NCBI RefSeq assembly: GCF_030530745.1
Contig: NZ_JAUMUI010000015.1
Span: 1 to 57,698 of the forward strand
Source: Neisseria sp.
Lineage (GTDB): Bacteria; Pseudomonadota; Gammaproteobacteria; Burkholderiales; Neisseriaceae
Direction of reading: 5' to 3'
DNA length: 57,698 nt
Shown: positions 45,761 to 55,419 of the stretch, piece by piece
Numbering within the stretch: the first letter of the stretch is position 1
Layout of the letters: every line of letters starts with the position of its first letter
Translations under genes and position numbers: made by a program
Notes under the pieces: model-generated
Told to the model about the DNA's origin: nothing
The model's input: only the letters and a program-made list of their open reading frames with translations
Database searches by the model: none

Positions 45761-46924
45761 TTATTTCGCCGTTTTCAGATTCAGATGGTAAACCGCCAAA
45801 CCCAGCACCAGCCCCCAGAATGCGCTGCCTATGCCCAAGAGCGTCATGCCCGATGCGGAAGCCAGCAGCGTTACCAATGCCGCTTCGCGCGAGCTTTCGT
45901 GCTGCCAGGCGGCGGCGAGGTTGGCTTGCAGGGTGCCGAATACGGCGATGCCGGCCAGCGCCGCCATCAGTTCGGCGGGCAGGGCGGTGAACATGGCCAC
46001 GGTTACGCCGCCGGCAGCGGCCATCAGCAGGTAAATCACGCCCAGCAGAACGGTGGCCAGATAGCGCCGTTCGGGCTTTTTATCCACATCGCTGCCCATG
46101 CAGATGGCGGCGCTGATGGCGGCCAGATTCACCATAAATGCGCCGAAGGGCGCGGCCAGCAACGAAGCGGCGGCGCTGCTTTCCACCAGCGGGCGGGCGG
46201 GGGTTTGGTAGCCGTAGCTGCGCAAAATAGCCATGCCCGGCACGTTTTGCGTGGCCAGCGAAGCGATAAACAGCGGCACGGCCACGCTGACGATATGCCC
46301 CAAATGCAGCCCGGGGCTAACCCATTCCAACACGGGGTTGCGCCAAACCAGCCGCGACCAGTCGATCAGCCCCGCCCATGCCGCATAGCCGAAGCCCGCC
46401 GCCAACATCAGCAGGATGCTGTAACGCGGCAGGCGGATTTTGGTTAAGAAAAACACCGCCAGCATAATCAGCACCAGAGCCGTTTGGCTGCCCATGGCGC
46501 CGAACACGCGGCTGCCGAAATTAATCAATATGCCCGCCAGCATCGCCGCCGCCAGCGGGGCGGGAATCATACGCACCAGGCGGTCGAACCAGCCGAACGC
46601 CGACACCAGCCACATCGCCGCCGCCGCCGCCATAAAGCCCGCCACCGCATCGTTCAGCATGATGCCTTCCAGGCCCGCCAGCACCGCCGCGCCGGGCGTG
46701 CACCAGGCAATCATCACGGGTGTTTTGTAGCGCAGGCTCAGGCCCAAGGTAAGCACGCCGCACACCAGCGCCAGCGCGGTAAACCACGACACAACTTGTG
46801 CGGGTGATGCGCCGAAAGCCAGCGCGGCTTGGTAAATAATCACCGCGCTGCTGCCGTAAGACACCAAAAACGCGGCAACGGCGGCGGCAAAATGGGAGGC
46901 GGAAAAATCGGCAAGCTTGGGCAT
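45761..46924 (-). CDS. benE: BenE-family (benzoate:H+ symporter-like) membrane transporter
   Basis: An inner-membrane protein of 387 residues with about 11-12 hydrophobic helices. BenE features include SYGSSAVIIYQAA near the N-terminus, TPVMIAWCTPGAAVL, and PFGAFMVNLAAISAAICMG. The founding member takes up benzoate with protons, but in Neisseria no benzoate genes are nearby, so the substrate is uncertain. An upstream TTG would add two residues; the ATG is preferred. The gene is convergent to rsgA and divergent from chaA. Confidence 0.88.
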   Translation of the reverse strand: MPKLADFSASHFAAAVAAFLVSYGSSAVIIYQAALAFGASPAQVVSWFTALALVCGVLTLGLSLRYKTPVMIAWCTPGAAVLAGLEGIMLNDAVAGFMAAAAAMWLVSAFGWFDRLVRMIPAPLAAAMLAGILINFGSRVFGAMGSQTALVLIMLAVFFLTKIRLPRYSILLMLAAGFGYAAWAGLIDWSRLVWRNPVLEWVSPGLHLGHIVSVAVPLFIASLATQNVPGMAILRSYGYQTPARPLVESSAAASLLAAPFGAFMVNLAAISAAICMGSDVDKKPERRYLATVLLGVIYLLMAAAGGVTVAMFTALPAELMAALAGIAVFGTLQANLAAAWQHESSREAALVTLLASASGMTLLGIGSAFWGLVLGLAVYHLNLKTAK

Positions 46925-47012
46925 AAGCAAAACGGCGGTTGTCGGACGAAATACGTTTATAACATAAGCACAGCCGTGATTGGCAGACTGAAACCTTTGA
47001 AAATTCTAATCC

Positions 47013-47030
47013 GAGACCTTTGCAAAATTC
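47013..47030. repeat. IS-end-like remnant, second copy
   Basis: GAGACCTTTGCAAAATTC, in the opposite orientation to the copy at 23-42. It resembles the ends of IS5-family elements in Neisseria. No transposase remains nearby. Confidence 0.45.
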
Positions 47031-47192
47031 TTTTAGGCCGTCTGAAACATCCGATTATCGTCATACCCGGGGATGGCGGCAGTCAGCCGTTTCAGACGGC
47101 CGCACCGCGCGGCGTTTGCAAAATCGTTGGAAAATGCAAACGGCGGCATGGCGCTTGTTTGATAAGTTTATGAAAAATAGGCCGTTGCCCGT

Positions 47193-47198
47193 TATAAT
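47193..47198 (+). promoter_or_regulatory. candidate -10 box for chaA
   Basis: Perfect TATAAT 48 bases before the chaA ATG. The -35 area is AT-rich without a clear TTGACA. Confidence 0.5.
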
Positions 47199-47245
47199 AT
47201 GCGGCTTTTCCACATATTTTCATTCTAACAGGATATCCGTTATTT

Positions 47246-48325
47246 ATGGCTTCACACCCGCACACACAACTTCCCTGGTGGTCGCTCGCGCTTCCCGTTT
47301 TGGCCTGGGGGCTTTATTTCATCGGCATTAAAGACAGCGGCTGGCTGCAAATCGGCGGCGGCGTTTTGCTGATCGGCAGCGTGCTCTCGGCGGTGCACCA
47401 CGCCGAAGTGGTGGCGCACAAGGTCGGCGAACCTTTCGGCACGATTATTCTGGCGCTGGCGATTACCATTATCGAAGTGGCACTGATCGTGTCGCTGATG
47501 GTGGCCGGCGGCGACAACGCCGCCTATCTAGCGCGCGACACGGTTTTTGCCGCGATTATGCTGATTTTAAACGGTATTTTGGGTGGTTGTCTGTTAATCG
47601 GCGGCCTGAGGCACCGCGAACAGTTTTTCGGCCAGAAATCGGCCACCACTGCGTTGGTTACGCTGGTGGCCATTCTCACGCTCACGCTGGTGCTGCCCAA
47701 TTTCACCACCAGTACCGAAGGCCCCACCTACAATGCCGCGCAGCTCATGTTTGTGGCCGTTGCCTCGTTGGTGCTGTACAGCTCGTTTATCATGGTGCAG
47801 ACCATACGCCACCGCGATTATTTTCTTGCCGACGACGACGATCAAAGCCATCATGCCGACCCGCCTTCGGCCAAAGTGGCATTTACCAGTTTGGTGTTTT
47901 TGATTGTCTGCCTGGGCATTGTGGTGTTGCTGGCCAAAGCGCTTTCGCCCGCCGTTGAAGCCATTGTGGCCGATTTTGGCGCGCCCAAAGCCTTGGTGGG
48001 TGTGATTATTGCCGCCGTGGTGCTCCTGCCGGAAGGCTTGGCCGCACTTAAAGCCGCCCACCGCAACCGCCTGCAAACCAGCATCAACCTGGCTTTGGGT
48101 TCGGCACTGGCCAGCATCGGCCTGACCATTCCCGCCGTGGTGGTGGTGTGCCTGCTGTTCGACATCAATATGGTTTTGGGTTTGGACTTAAAATCGATGG
48201 TGCTGTTGGCGCTTTCGGTGTTTACCGTGATGCTCTCGCTCAACCACGGCCGCACCAATATGCTCTACGGCGTGGTGCTGCTGGTAAGTTTGGCGGCGTA
48301 TGTGTTTACCGTGATTGTGCCGTAA
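47246..48325 (+). CDS. chaA: Calcium/sodium-potassium:proton antiporter, ChaA type
   Basis: A CaCA-superfamily antiporter that exports Ca2+ or Na+/K+ in exchange for protons, 359 residues with about 11 membrane helices in two inverted repeats. The alpha-repeat motifs are visible: GEPFGTIILALAITIIEVALIVSL in the first half and LPEGLAALKAAHRNRLQTSINLALGSALASIGLTIP in the second. A His/Asp-rich loop (DDDDQSHHADPPSAK) joins the halves. It is a single gene with its own promoter region and a terminator. Confidence 0.93.
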   Translation: MASHPHTQLPWWSLALPVLAWGLYFIGIKDSGWLQIGGGVLLIGSVLSAVHHAEVVAHKVGEPFGTIILALAITIIEVALIVSLMVAGGDNAAYLARDTVFAAIMLILNGILGGCLLIGGLRHREQFFGQKSATTALVTLVAILTLTLVLPNFTTSTEGPTYNAAQLMFVAVASLVLYSSFIMVQTIRHRDYFLADDDDQSHHADPPSAKVAFTSLVFLIVCLGIVVLLAKALSPAVEAIVADFGAPKALVGVIIAAVVLLPEGLAALKAAHRNRLQTSINLALGSALASIGLTIPAVVVVCLLFDINMVLGLDLKSMVLLALSVFTVMLSLNHGRTNMLYGVVLLVSLAAYVFTVIVP

Positions 48326-48354
48326 CCGCCGCCCCGTCTTTTTCGGGCAATGCC

Positions 48355-48390
48355 AAAGGCCGTCTGAAACAAGCTTTTCAGACGGCCTTT
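48355..48390 (+). terminator. inverted uptake-sequence pair after chaA
   Basis: AAAGGCCGTCTGAAA and its complement form a stem-loop 30 bases past chaA and 20 bases before the end of the convergent DUF6314-like gene, so it may serve both. Confidence 0.75.
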
Positions 48391-48410
48391 AAGCAGGAAT
48401 CATAAAATTT

Positions 48411-48839
48411 TTAACGGTAAACATACCGTATCACTTCGTTTTTGCGTGTTCCTTTAATCCGGATTGTCAGCACGGTTTGCACACTGTCGGCTGCCAGCGT
48501 GCCGAAATAGCGGTCGGGCGCGCAGAGGTAGGGTTGTTTGCATACGATTTCGCCGCCGTGTTCTTGAAAGGTGAAAATCCGTTGGAAGCGTTGTTCGCGG
48601 TAATGGAAAAATGCCAAACCGCCCTCTTCCAGCAGCCACTGTTTGTCATCGCGGCAGATGCGGCCGTTGTCCAGGCGGAAACGGTCGCGGAAAGTCAGCA
48701 GCATGCCGCTTTGTCCGACCGAAGTTTCTCCCCTGCCGCTGCAATTCCAGCCCATTTGCGAGCCGTTAAGGCTGGAAGATTCGAAAAGCAGGGTTTCGGT
48801 TCGGCTGAGTTTTTGAAAAATATCGGATAATTTCTGCAT
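48411..48839 (-). CDS. DUF6314-like protein
   Basis: A 142-residue cytoplasmic protein of the DUF6314 type (a small beta-barrel fold). It has the order SLNGSQMGWNCSGRGE, GMLLTFRDRFRLDNG, and LFHYREQ- and FTFQEHGG-like strands, then CKQPYLCAPDRYFG. Function unknown. The frame extends 18 codons up into a 27-bp hairpin, so the ATG giving MQKLSDIFQKL is taken. That ATG lies 10 bases from the hairpin and no ribosome site is obvious. Stand-alone gene. Confidence 0.7.
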   Translation of the reverse strand: MQKLSDIFQKLSRTETLLFESSSLNGSQMGWNCSGRGETSVGQSGMLLTFRDRFRLDNGRICRDDKQWLLEEGGLAFFHYREQRFQRIFTFQEHGGEIVCKQPYLCAPDRYFGTLAADSVQTVLTIRIKGTRKNEVIRYVYR

Positions 48840-48848
48840 GTTATACGC

Positions 48849-48909
48849 AAGGCCGTCTGAAACATTGAAGCGGAACCCGTGATTCCGCTTCAATGTTTCA
48901 GACGGCCTT
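48849..48909. repeat. 27-bp perfect inverted repeat built on uptake sequences
   Basis: The arms AAGGCCGTCTGAAACATTGA... and their complement are perfect over 27 bases with a seven-base loop. The stem extends well beyond the uptake sequence. It lies between bioY and the DUF6314-like gene and could end bioY transcription or affect the start of the next gene. Confidence 0.75.
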
Positions 48910-48915
48910 CAGCCT

Positions 48916-49081
48916 TAGGGTCTGTTGACAATTGACCGGCGAAGCGGTTTTTTGAGGCAAAAAGCGCGTATGCAAGGCAAAAAGCGCAGCAAGGTTGGAC
49001 ACCTTGCGAGCATTTTTAACGCCGCAGACGGGGATTTTTGACCAAAAACACCGCCGTTGCGTTAATTGTTAACAGGCCCTA
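48916..49081. mobile_element. MITE-like element with 18-bp terminal inverted repeats
   Basis: TAGGGTCTGTTGACAATT at the left and, on the other strand, TAGGGCCTGTTAACAATT at the right (two mismatches) enclose 130 bases with internal palindromes and no open frame. The right end supplies the TAG stop codon of bioY. Confidence 0.65.
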
Positions 49082-49642
49082 GAGCTTTTTGAAGAAACGG
49101 TAGGTCGGCGATACCAGAAACGCCGCAGCAACGGCTTTAATCAAATCGCCTGCAACAAACGGATACAGGCCGTATTCCAATACTTTGCCGGAACCGACAA
49201 ACAAAGACAGCTGCGCCAAACCCAGCGCATACATCACGGCAGTTGCCAATGCCGCTGCGGCAATGCTTTTCCAAACCGATTTCAGCACGCCTTTGTCGCT
49301 GAACCAGCCCAAGATAAAGGCCATGGCGGCAAAGCCGAACAGATAGCCGCCGGAGGGGCCTGCCAATACGGCAAAACCTGCCTTACCGTTGGCAAATACC
49401 GGCATGCCGAGCGCACCTTCCAACAAATACAGCAACACTGCCGCAGTGCCGGCTTTGCGGCCGAGGGAAAAACCTATCAGTGTAACCGCCAGGGATTGCA
49501 GGGTGATGGAAACAAACGGCAGCGGAATCGAAAATTGGGCCATAACCGCGATCAGGTTTGCGCCCAAAACCGTTTTCAGCCAGAACGCAGTGTTCTGATG
49601 GCCGTCTGCCCAATGTCTTACAGCATTTACTTGATTAATCAT
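49079..49642 (-). CDS. bioY: Biotin transporter BioY (ECF S-component)
   Basis: The substrate-binding membrane part of a biotin uptake system, 187 residues and about six helices. BioY features are visible: FVSITLQSLAVTLIGFSLGRKAGTAAVLLYLLEGALGMPVF and GPSGGYLFGFAAMAFILGW. ECF genes (ecfA, ecfT) are not next to it; some BioY proteins work alone or share modules. The ATG has an AGGA site nearby. The last codon is the TAG of a MITE end, so the original C-terminus may have been changed. The rest of the upstream gap (49643-49855) carries nothing I recognise. Confidence 0.92.
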   Translation of the reverse strand: MINQVNAVRHWADGHQNTAFWLKTVLGANLIAVMAQFSIPLPFVSITLQSLAVTLIGFSLGRKAGTAAVLLYLLEGALGMPVFANGKAGFAVLAGPSGGYLFGFAAMAFILGWFSDKGVLKSVWKSIAAAALATAVMYALGLAQLSLFVGSGKVLEYGLYPFVAGDLIKAVAAAFLVSPTYRFFKKL

Positions 49643-49855
49643 TTTATTTTCCTAATAAGTTAAACGGAGACCCGTGCACGGCGGGCGGACGGGCTATTTT
49701 AAGGGTGATTGCTCTAAAATAAAAGGTTTCAGGCTGCTGGTTTCCAGAAAGCCGCTGCAATTTAGTGATTCCGTTATACGGGTATTGCGGCCGTGAAGCT
49801 GAAAAAGCCGGATTCTGCCGTTTGCAGAACCCGGTTTCTTTATCCGGTCGGATAA

Positions 49856-51106
<1,251 letters not shown>

Positions 51107-51278
51107 AGTGGTTCTTCCGGTAAACGCAGGCTTCGGGCGGCCTGCGGGTTGTGTTGCGGTAAACGGGCGATTATAAAAGATTTTTTAAATATTAGGCGCG
51201 GTTTTTGACGAACAGCGCGTAAAGCGTTTCAGACGGCCGTAAAGTAGTTTTGTAAGGCTCCAACTTGGTTCTGCATTG

Positions 51279-52031
51279 TTACTCCACCGGTAAACCCGCC
51301 CAGCCGAAGGCTTCGGCCACCCGCTGCCATTGTTCGTCTGCATCGGCGCGCACGGTAACGGTTCGGCCGTTTTCGGGGCTTTGGAACACCAGTTCGCGCG
51401 CGTGCAAGAGCAGGCGGGTGGCGCCGGTGCGTTCGGCCACGGCGCGGTTTTGGGCGTTGTCGCCGTGGGTGGTATCGCCCACGATGGGGTGGAAAATGTG
51501 TTTCAGATGGCGGCGCAGCTGGTGTTTGCGGCCGGTGTGCGGGGTGAGTTCCAGCCACGAATAGCGTGAAGTGGCGTAGCGCTTGGCCGATTGGAAGGGC
51601 TGCTCGGTGAGGGCGAGGCAGCGGTAGTCGGTAACGGCGTTTTGGGCGGGTTTGCCGGGGTCGGCAAAGGGGTCGGCGATTTTGTCGGCTTCTTCTTTGA
51701 GCGGGTAGTCGATGCGGCCGCTGCCGTGTAAATGGCCGCGGACCACCGCCCAATAGCGTTTTTGCACGTTTTTCCGCTCGAACTGCTGCGTGAGGGAGCG
51801 GGCGCTTTCTTTATTGAAGGCAAACAGTAAAACGCCCGAGGTGGGGCGGTCGAGACGGTGGACGGGGAACACATGGCGGCCGGTTTGGTTGCGCAGGGTC
51901 TGCATCACGAACACGGTTTCGCGGCTGTCGAGCCAGCTTCTGTGCACCAGCATGCCGGCGGGTTTGTTGACGGCGGTGCAGAGGCTGTCGCGGTAGAGGA
52001 TTTCGAGCATGGTCGGGTTTTCAAGATTCAT
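51279..52031 (-). CDS. truC: tRNA pseudouridine(65) synthase, RluA family
   Basis: A pseudouridine synthase of 250 residues with the RluA-family catalytic motif HRLDRPTSG (catalytic Asp). The TruC-like pattern is LEILYRD at the start, NKPAGMLVHRS, and TPHTGRKHQLRRHLKHIFHPIVGDTTHGD near the end. It has no S4 domain, as in TruC. An internal ATG seven codons in (MLEILYRD) may be the true start. It is followed by murA after 172 bases. Confidence 0.88.
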   Translation of the reverse strand: MNLENPTMLEILYRDSLCTAVNKPAGMLVHRSWLDSRETVFVMQTLRNQTGRHVFPVHRLDRPTSGVLLFAFNKESARSLTQQFERKNVQKRYWAVVRGHLHGSGRIDYPLKEEADKIADPFADPGKPAQNAVTDYRCLALTEQPFQSAKRYATSRYSWLELTPHTGRKHQLRRHLKHIFHPIVGDTTHGDNAQNRAVAERTGATRLLLHARELVFQSPENGRTVTVRADADEQWQRVAEAFGWAGLPVE

Positions 52032-52110
52032 GCAGACATTTTAAAACAGTTGTTTCTGAAATACCCGCCTTCTTTGCCCTCTCCCACGGGAGAGGGAATA
52101 ATAAAGATAG

Positions 52111-52140
52111 CAGGCCGTCTGAAAGGTTTCAGACGGCCTG
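52111..52140 (-). terminator. inverted uptake-sequence pair after pgk
   Basis: CAGGCCGTCTGAAA and its complement, 18 bases past the pgk stop codon. A smaller palindrome, CCCTCTCCCACGGGAGAGGG, lies just beyond it. Confidence 0.7.
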
Positions 52141-52158
52141 CTTGCGTTCAAACGCAGC

Positions 52159-53334
52159 TTAAGCGCGTTTTTCGAGCACGGCCACGGCGGGCAGTTCTTT
52201 ACCTTCCAAGAATTCCAGGAAAGCGCCGCCGCCGGTGGAAATGTAGCTGATTCGGTCGGTTACGCCGAATTTGGCAATCGCCGCCAGCGTGTCGCCGCCG
52301 CCGGCAATCGAGAAGGCGGGGCTTTCGGCGATGGCTTTGGCCAGCACTTCGGTGCCGCCTGCAAACTGGTCGAACTCAAACACGCCCACGGGGCCGTTCC
52401 ACACGATGGTGCCGGCCTGTTTCAGGGCGGCGGCCAGCGCGGCGGCGGATTGGGGGCCGATGTCGAGAATCATGTCGTCTCCGGCCACGTCGTCGATGGC
52501 TTTAACGGTGGCTTCTGCGTCGGCGGCGAAGGCTTTGGCCACCACCACATCGGTGGGCAGGGGCACGCTGCCGCCTTTGGCGGCCATTTTTTCCATGATT
52601 TTTTTGGATTCTTCCACCAAATCGTGTTCGGCCAGCGATTTGCCGATGGGCTTGCCGGCGGCCAACAGGAAGGTGTTGGCGATGCCGCCGCCCACGATTA
52701 ATTGATCAACCTTGTCGGCCAGGCTTTCGAGAATGGTGAGTTTGGTGGAAACTTTGCTGCCGGCCACGATTGCCGCCAGCGGGCGGGCGGGGTTTTTCAG
52801 GGCTTTGCCCAAGGCATCGAGTTCGCCCGCCATCAATACGCCCGCGCAGGCCACAGGGGCGGCTTGGGCCACGGCTTCGGTGGACGCTTGCGCGCGGTGG
52901 GCGGTGCCGAATGCGTCGTTGACGAATATGTCGCACAAGGCGGCGTAGGCCTTGCCCAATTCCGAATCGTTTTTCTTTTCGCCTTGGTTGATGCGCACGT
53001 TTTGCAGCATGGCGATTTCGCCCGCTTTGAGCGCGGGTTTGTTGTCGCGCCAGTCGTTCAGCACTTTCACCTCTTTGCCGAGCAGGCCGCCCAAGTGCGC
53101 GGCCACGGGGGCCACGTCGTCTTCGGGGCGGAACTCGCCTTCGGTGGGGCGGCCGAGGTGGGTCATCACAATCACCGCCGCGCCGTTGTCCAAACAGTAT
53201 TTGATGGACGCGAGCGAGGCGCGGATGCGGGTGTCGTCGCTGATTTTACCGTCTTTAAACGGCACGTTCATGTCGGCGCGGATGAGTACGGTTTTGCCGG
53301 ATACGTTTTGGTCGGTGAGCTTCAAGAATGCCAT
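52159..53334 (-). CDS. pgk: Phosphoglycerate kinase
   Basis: It makes ATP from 1,3-bisphosphoglycerate in glycolysis, in reverse during gluconeogenesis. The 391 residues have the family signature [16 protein letters not shown] near the N-terminus, [13 protein letters not shown], the hinge and nucleotide-binding [10 protein letters not shown], and the final [13 protein letters not shown] and [13 protein letters not shown]. Normal length. AAGGAAA ribosome site before the ATG. Confidence 0.97.
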   Translation of the reverse strand: MAFLKLTDQNVSGKTVLIRADMNVPFKDGKISDDTRIRASLASIKYCLDNGAAVIVMTHLGRPTEGEFRPEDDVAPVAAHLGGLLGKEVKVLNDWRDNKPALKAGEIAMLQNVRINQGEKKNDSELGKAYAALCDIFVNDAFGTAHRAQASTEAVAQAAPVACAGVLMAGELDALGKALKNPARPLAAIVAGSKVSTKLTILESLADKVDQLIVGGGIANTFLLAAGKPIGKSLAEHDLVEESKKIMEKMAAKGGSVPLPTDVVVAKAFAADAEATVKAIDDVAGDDMILDIGPQSAAALAAALKQAGTIVWNGPVGVFEFDQFAGGTEVLAKAIAESPAFSIAGGGDTLAAIAKFGVTDRISYISTGGGAFLEFLEGKELPAVAVLEKRA

Positions 53335-53493
53335 GGCAGGTTTCCTTTGCGGAGAATGGGAAAAATCGGGGTTTATTATGCGCGAAGAGCGGTTTGGGGT
53401 AAAGCCGCTGCGGTTGCGGGCTTGATTTGCGTCATGATTACAGTGGGTTACATGAAAAGGCCGTCTGAAAAGGCTGCGGGCCGTGCACGGCGG

Positions 53494-54153
53494 TTATCTC
53501 AAGCCGAAAAATGCCAGCACGCTGTTACCCCAGCGTTCGAAATAATAGAGGAACAGCGCGTAACTTTCCTGCAATAAAAACTTGGTTTTTTTGCGCGATT
53601 CGCTGTAACGGGTGGTGGGGGTGGCCGAGGTGTAGGCACTTAATTCTAAATCTTTGGCAATGGCGGCGGCGCGGGCGGTGTGGTAGGGGTCGCTGACGAT
53701 GATGATGGTGCCGATGCCGTTGGTGCGCAGCAGCGGGCGCACGTTATACAGGTTTTCATAGGTGTTGCGCGATTTGTTTTCAAACAGGATGTCGCGCGCG
53801 GGCACGCCTTGTTTGATGGCGTAGCGGCGGCCGACTTCGGCTTCGGTCATAAAGCCTTTTTTGGGGGTGCCGCCTGTGAACACCAATTTTTCCACCCGCC
53901 CGCTCTGGTAAAGGGCGATGCCGTGGTTGATGCGCTCTTGAAACACGGGCGAGGGGCGTGTGCCCCATGCGGCCGCACCCAGCACCACGGCGGCATCGGC
54001 GTGTACATAGGCGGGCAGGGTTTGGTTGCCGGTGCGGTAAACCGACCACACGCAGCAGGCAAATGAAAATGCCACCAGCAGCAGGCTTAAAACCAAGCCG
54101 TGCAGAAAGTGGTAGCGTAGGCCGTTGCGGCTGCGTAGGGCGGGTGTGTGCAT
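53494..54153 (-). CDS. YdcF/SanA-like membrane protein (DUF218)
   Basis: A 219-residue protein with one N-terminal membrane helix (LVLSLLLVAFSFACCVWSVY) and a periplasmic DUF218 domain: DAAVVLGAAAWGTRPSPVFQERINHGIALYQSGRVEKLVFTGG, then SRNTYENLYNVRPLL and IIIVSDPYHTARAAAIAKDL. Members such as SanA and YdcF are linked with envelope integrity, but their chemistry is unclear. Stand-alone gene between arsC and pgk. Confidence 0.85.
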   Translation of the reverse strand: MHTPALRSRNGLRYHFLHGLVLSLLLVAFSFACCVWSVYRTGNQTLPAYVHADAAVVLGAAAWGTRPSPVFQERINHGIALYQSGRVEKLVFTGGTPKKGFMTEAEVGRRYAIKQGVPARDILFENKSRNTYENLYNVRPLLRTNGIGTIIIVSDPYHTARAAAIAKDLELSAYTSATPTTRYSESRKKTKFLLQESYALFLYYFERWGNSVLAFFGLR

Positions 54154-54178
54154 AGTTTCCGGTTGGTTAAAGCGGGTT

Positions 54179-54220
54179 TTTCAGACGGCCTTTGCGTTTC
54201 AAACGGCAGGCCGTCTGAAA
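54179..54220 (-). terminator. uptake-sequence pair between arsC and the YdcF-like gene
   Basis: TTTCAGACGGCCT and AGGCCGTCTGAAA flank 16 bases. Likely terminator for arsC, though no T tract follows on the minus strand. Confidence 0.55.
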
Positions 54221-54230
54221 GGGTGTTTTT

Positions 54231-54587
54231 TTACAGCAAAGCTTCAATGTTTTCCAGCGGCCTGCCCACCGCCGCTTTGCCGCCGGCCACCACAATCGGC
54301 CGTTCTAAAAGTGCGGGGTGTCCGGCAATGGCTTTAAGCAGGTCGTCGTTGCTCAAAGCAGGATTGTCCAGTTCCAGTTCGCGGTAGAGCGCGTCTTTTA
54401 CGCGCATCATGCTGCGGGGCGAATCGGCGCCGAGTTTGGCGAAAATGCCCTGCAGCTCTTCAAGCGAAGGCGGGGTGTCGAGATAGTTCACCACTTTTGC
54501 GTCTATGCCGCGCACGTTCAGCATCAGGCGGGCGGCGCGGGATTTGCTGCAACGGTTGTTATGGTAGAGTGTAACGGTTTTCGGCAT
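54231..54587 (-). CDS. arsC: Arsenate reductase, glutaredoxin-dependent ArsC family
   Basis: A 118-residue thioredoxin-fold protein with the active-site Cys in HNNRCSKSR and the later LLERPIVV...GRP segment with the anion-binding Arg. This is the E. coli-type ArsC that reduces arsenate to arsenite with glutathione and glutaredoxin. No arsR or arsB is nearby, so a housekeeping role is possible. The ATG has a GGA site. Confidence 0.88.
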   Translation of the reverse strand: MPKTVTLYHNNRCSKSRAARLMLNVRGIDAKVVNYLDTPPSLEELQGIFAKLGADSPRSMMRVKDALYRELELDNPALSNDDLLKAIAGHPALLERPIVVAGGKAAVGRPLENIEALL

Positions 54588-54759
54588 GGCGGTTCCTTAA
54601 TATTTGAACGGTTTTTCTGATTGTAAACCAATCTTTACGTATTGTTCCAGCCATATTTTGAGTAAAATCAAAAAGTTTTCGATATGAGTGCGGCATGGGG
54701 CGGCAAGGCCGCGTAAAAGGTTACAATGCTGCCGGAACGGTTTCGAAAAAGGAAATATT

Positions 54760-55230
54760 ATGAAAATCTTATCTGCCTTGCTGCTGGCCGCTGCGTGCGG
54801 CACCGCTGCGGCCTCCGGGCTGCAGAGCTGGGATAACGGCACGCCCCGGCATATTGCGTCGCTCAAAGCCCCCGTGCGCGTCATCAACCTGTGGGCAACC
54901 TGGTGCGCGCCCTGCCGTAAAGAAATGCCGGCCATGTCGGCATGGTATAAAAAGCAGAAAAAAGGCAGTGTGGATATGGTGGGCATCGCATTCGACAGCC
55001 GCGAAAACATTGCCGGGTTTCTCAAACAAACGCCGGTGGCCTACCCTGTTTGGCGCTACACCGGCAACGACAGCCGCGGCTTTATGAAAGGTTTCGGCAA
55101 TACCGTGGGCGGCCTGCCCTTTACCGTGGTGGAAGCACCCAAATGCGCTTATAAAAAAACGGTTTTGGGCGAGGTAACGGCAGAAAAGCTCGACCGGGCG
55201 CTGGCAGAGGCGCGGGCGAAGTGCGGTTAG
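54760..55230 (+). CDS. TlpA-like periplasmic thioredoxin
   Basis: A 156-residue thiol-disulphide oxidoreductase with a signal peptide (MKILSALLLAAACGTAAA) and a thioredoxin fold. The active site is WCAPC in INLWATWCAPCRKEMPAM, and VGGLPFTVV holds the cis-Pro. It may reduce substrates in the periplasm, for example for cytochrome maturation or peroxide defence; the partner cannot be told. The AAAAGGA site and signal peptide fix the start. It is divergent from arsC. Confidence 0.88.
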   Translation: MKILSALLLAAACGTAAASGLQSWDNGTPRHIASLKAPVRVINLWATWCAPCRKEMPAMSAWYKKQKKGSVDMVGIAFDSRENIAGFLKQTPVAYPVWRYTGNDSRGFMKGFGNTVGGLPFTVVEAPKCAYKKTVLGEVTAEKLDRALAEARAKCG

Positions 55231-55265
55231 TGCGGTTATGGCTAAACCGTTTGTTTTAGTAACAG

Positions 55266-55356
55266 TTCCGTCATACCCGATCCTAACCCGAGTATCTCCT
55301 TTTCCTAAAAATTTCTGAAATCCAAAAAGATACCCGGGTCAGGCCCGGGTATGACG
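55266..55356. repeat. composite palindromic repeat (dRS3-like), copy 2
   Basis: GTTCCGTCA, then an imperfect palindrome ATACCCG...CCGAGTAT (55273-55295), then a perfect one, ATACCCGGG-tcagg-CCCGGGTAT (55330-55352), and GACG. It matches the plan of the copy at 45613-45696. It lies between two convergent genes. Confidence 0.65.
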
Positions 55357-55419
55357 TGTGTACTTTTTCTCAAGCGGATTTTCCGTTGCGTTGAATGTCG
55401 GCAGCCCCTGCAGACGGCA

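Larger units (their letters stand above)
46925..47245. other. benE-chaA divergent intergenic region
   Basis: This 321-base region contains an IS-end-like sequence (47013-47030), an uptake sequence near 47035, part of the dRS3-like repeat (CGTCATACCCGGGG near 47060), another uptake sequence near 47090, and a TATAAT box at 47193-47198. No gene is evident. Confidence 0.6.
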
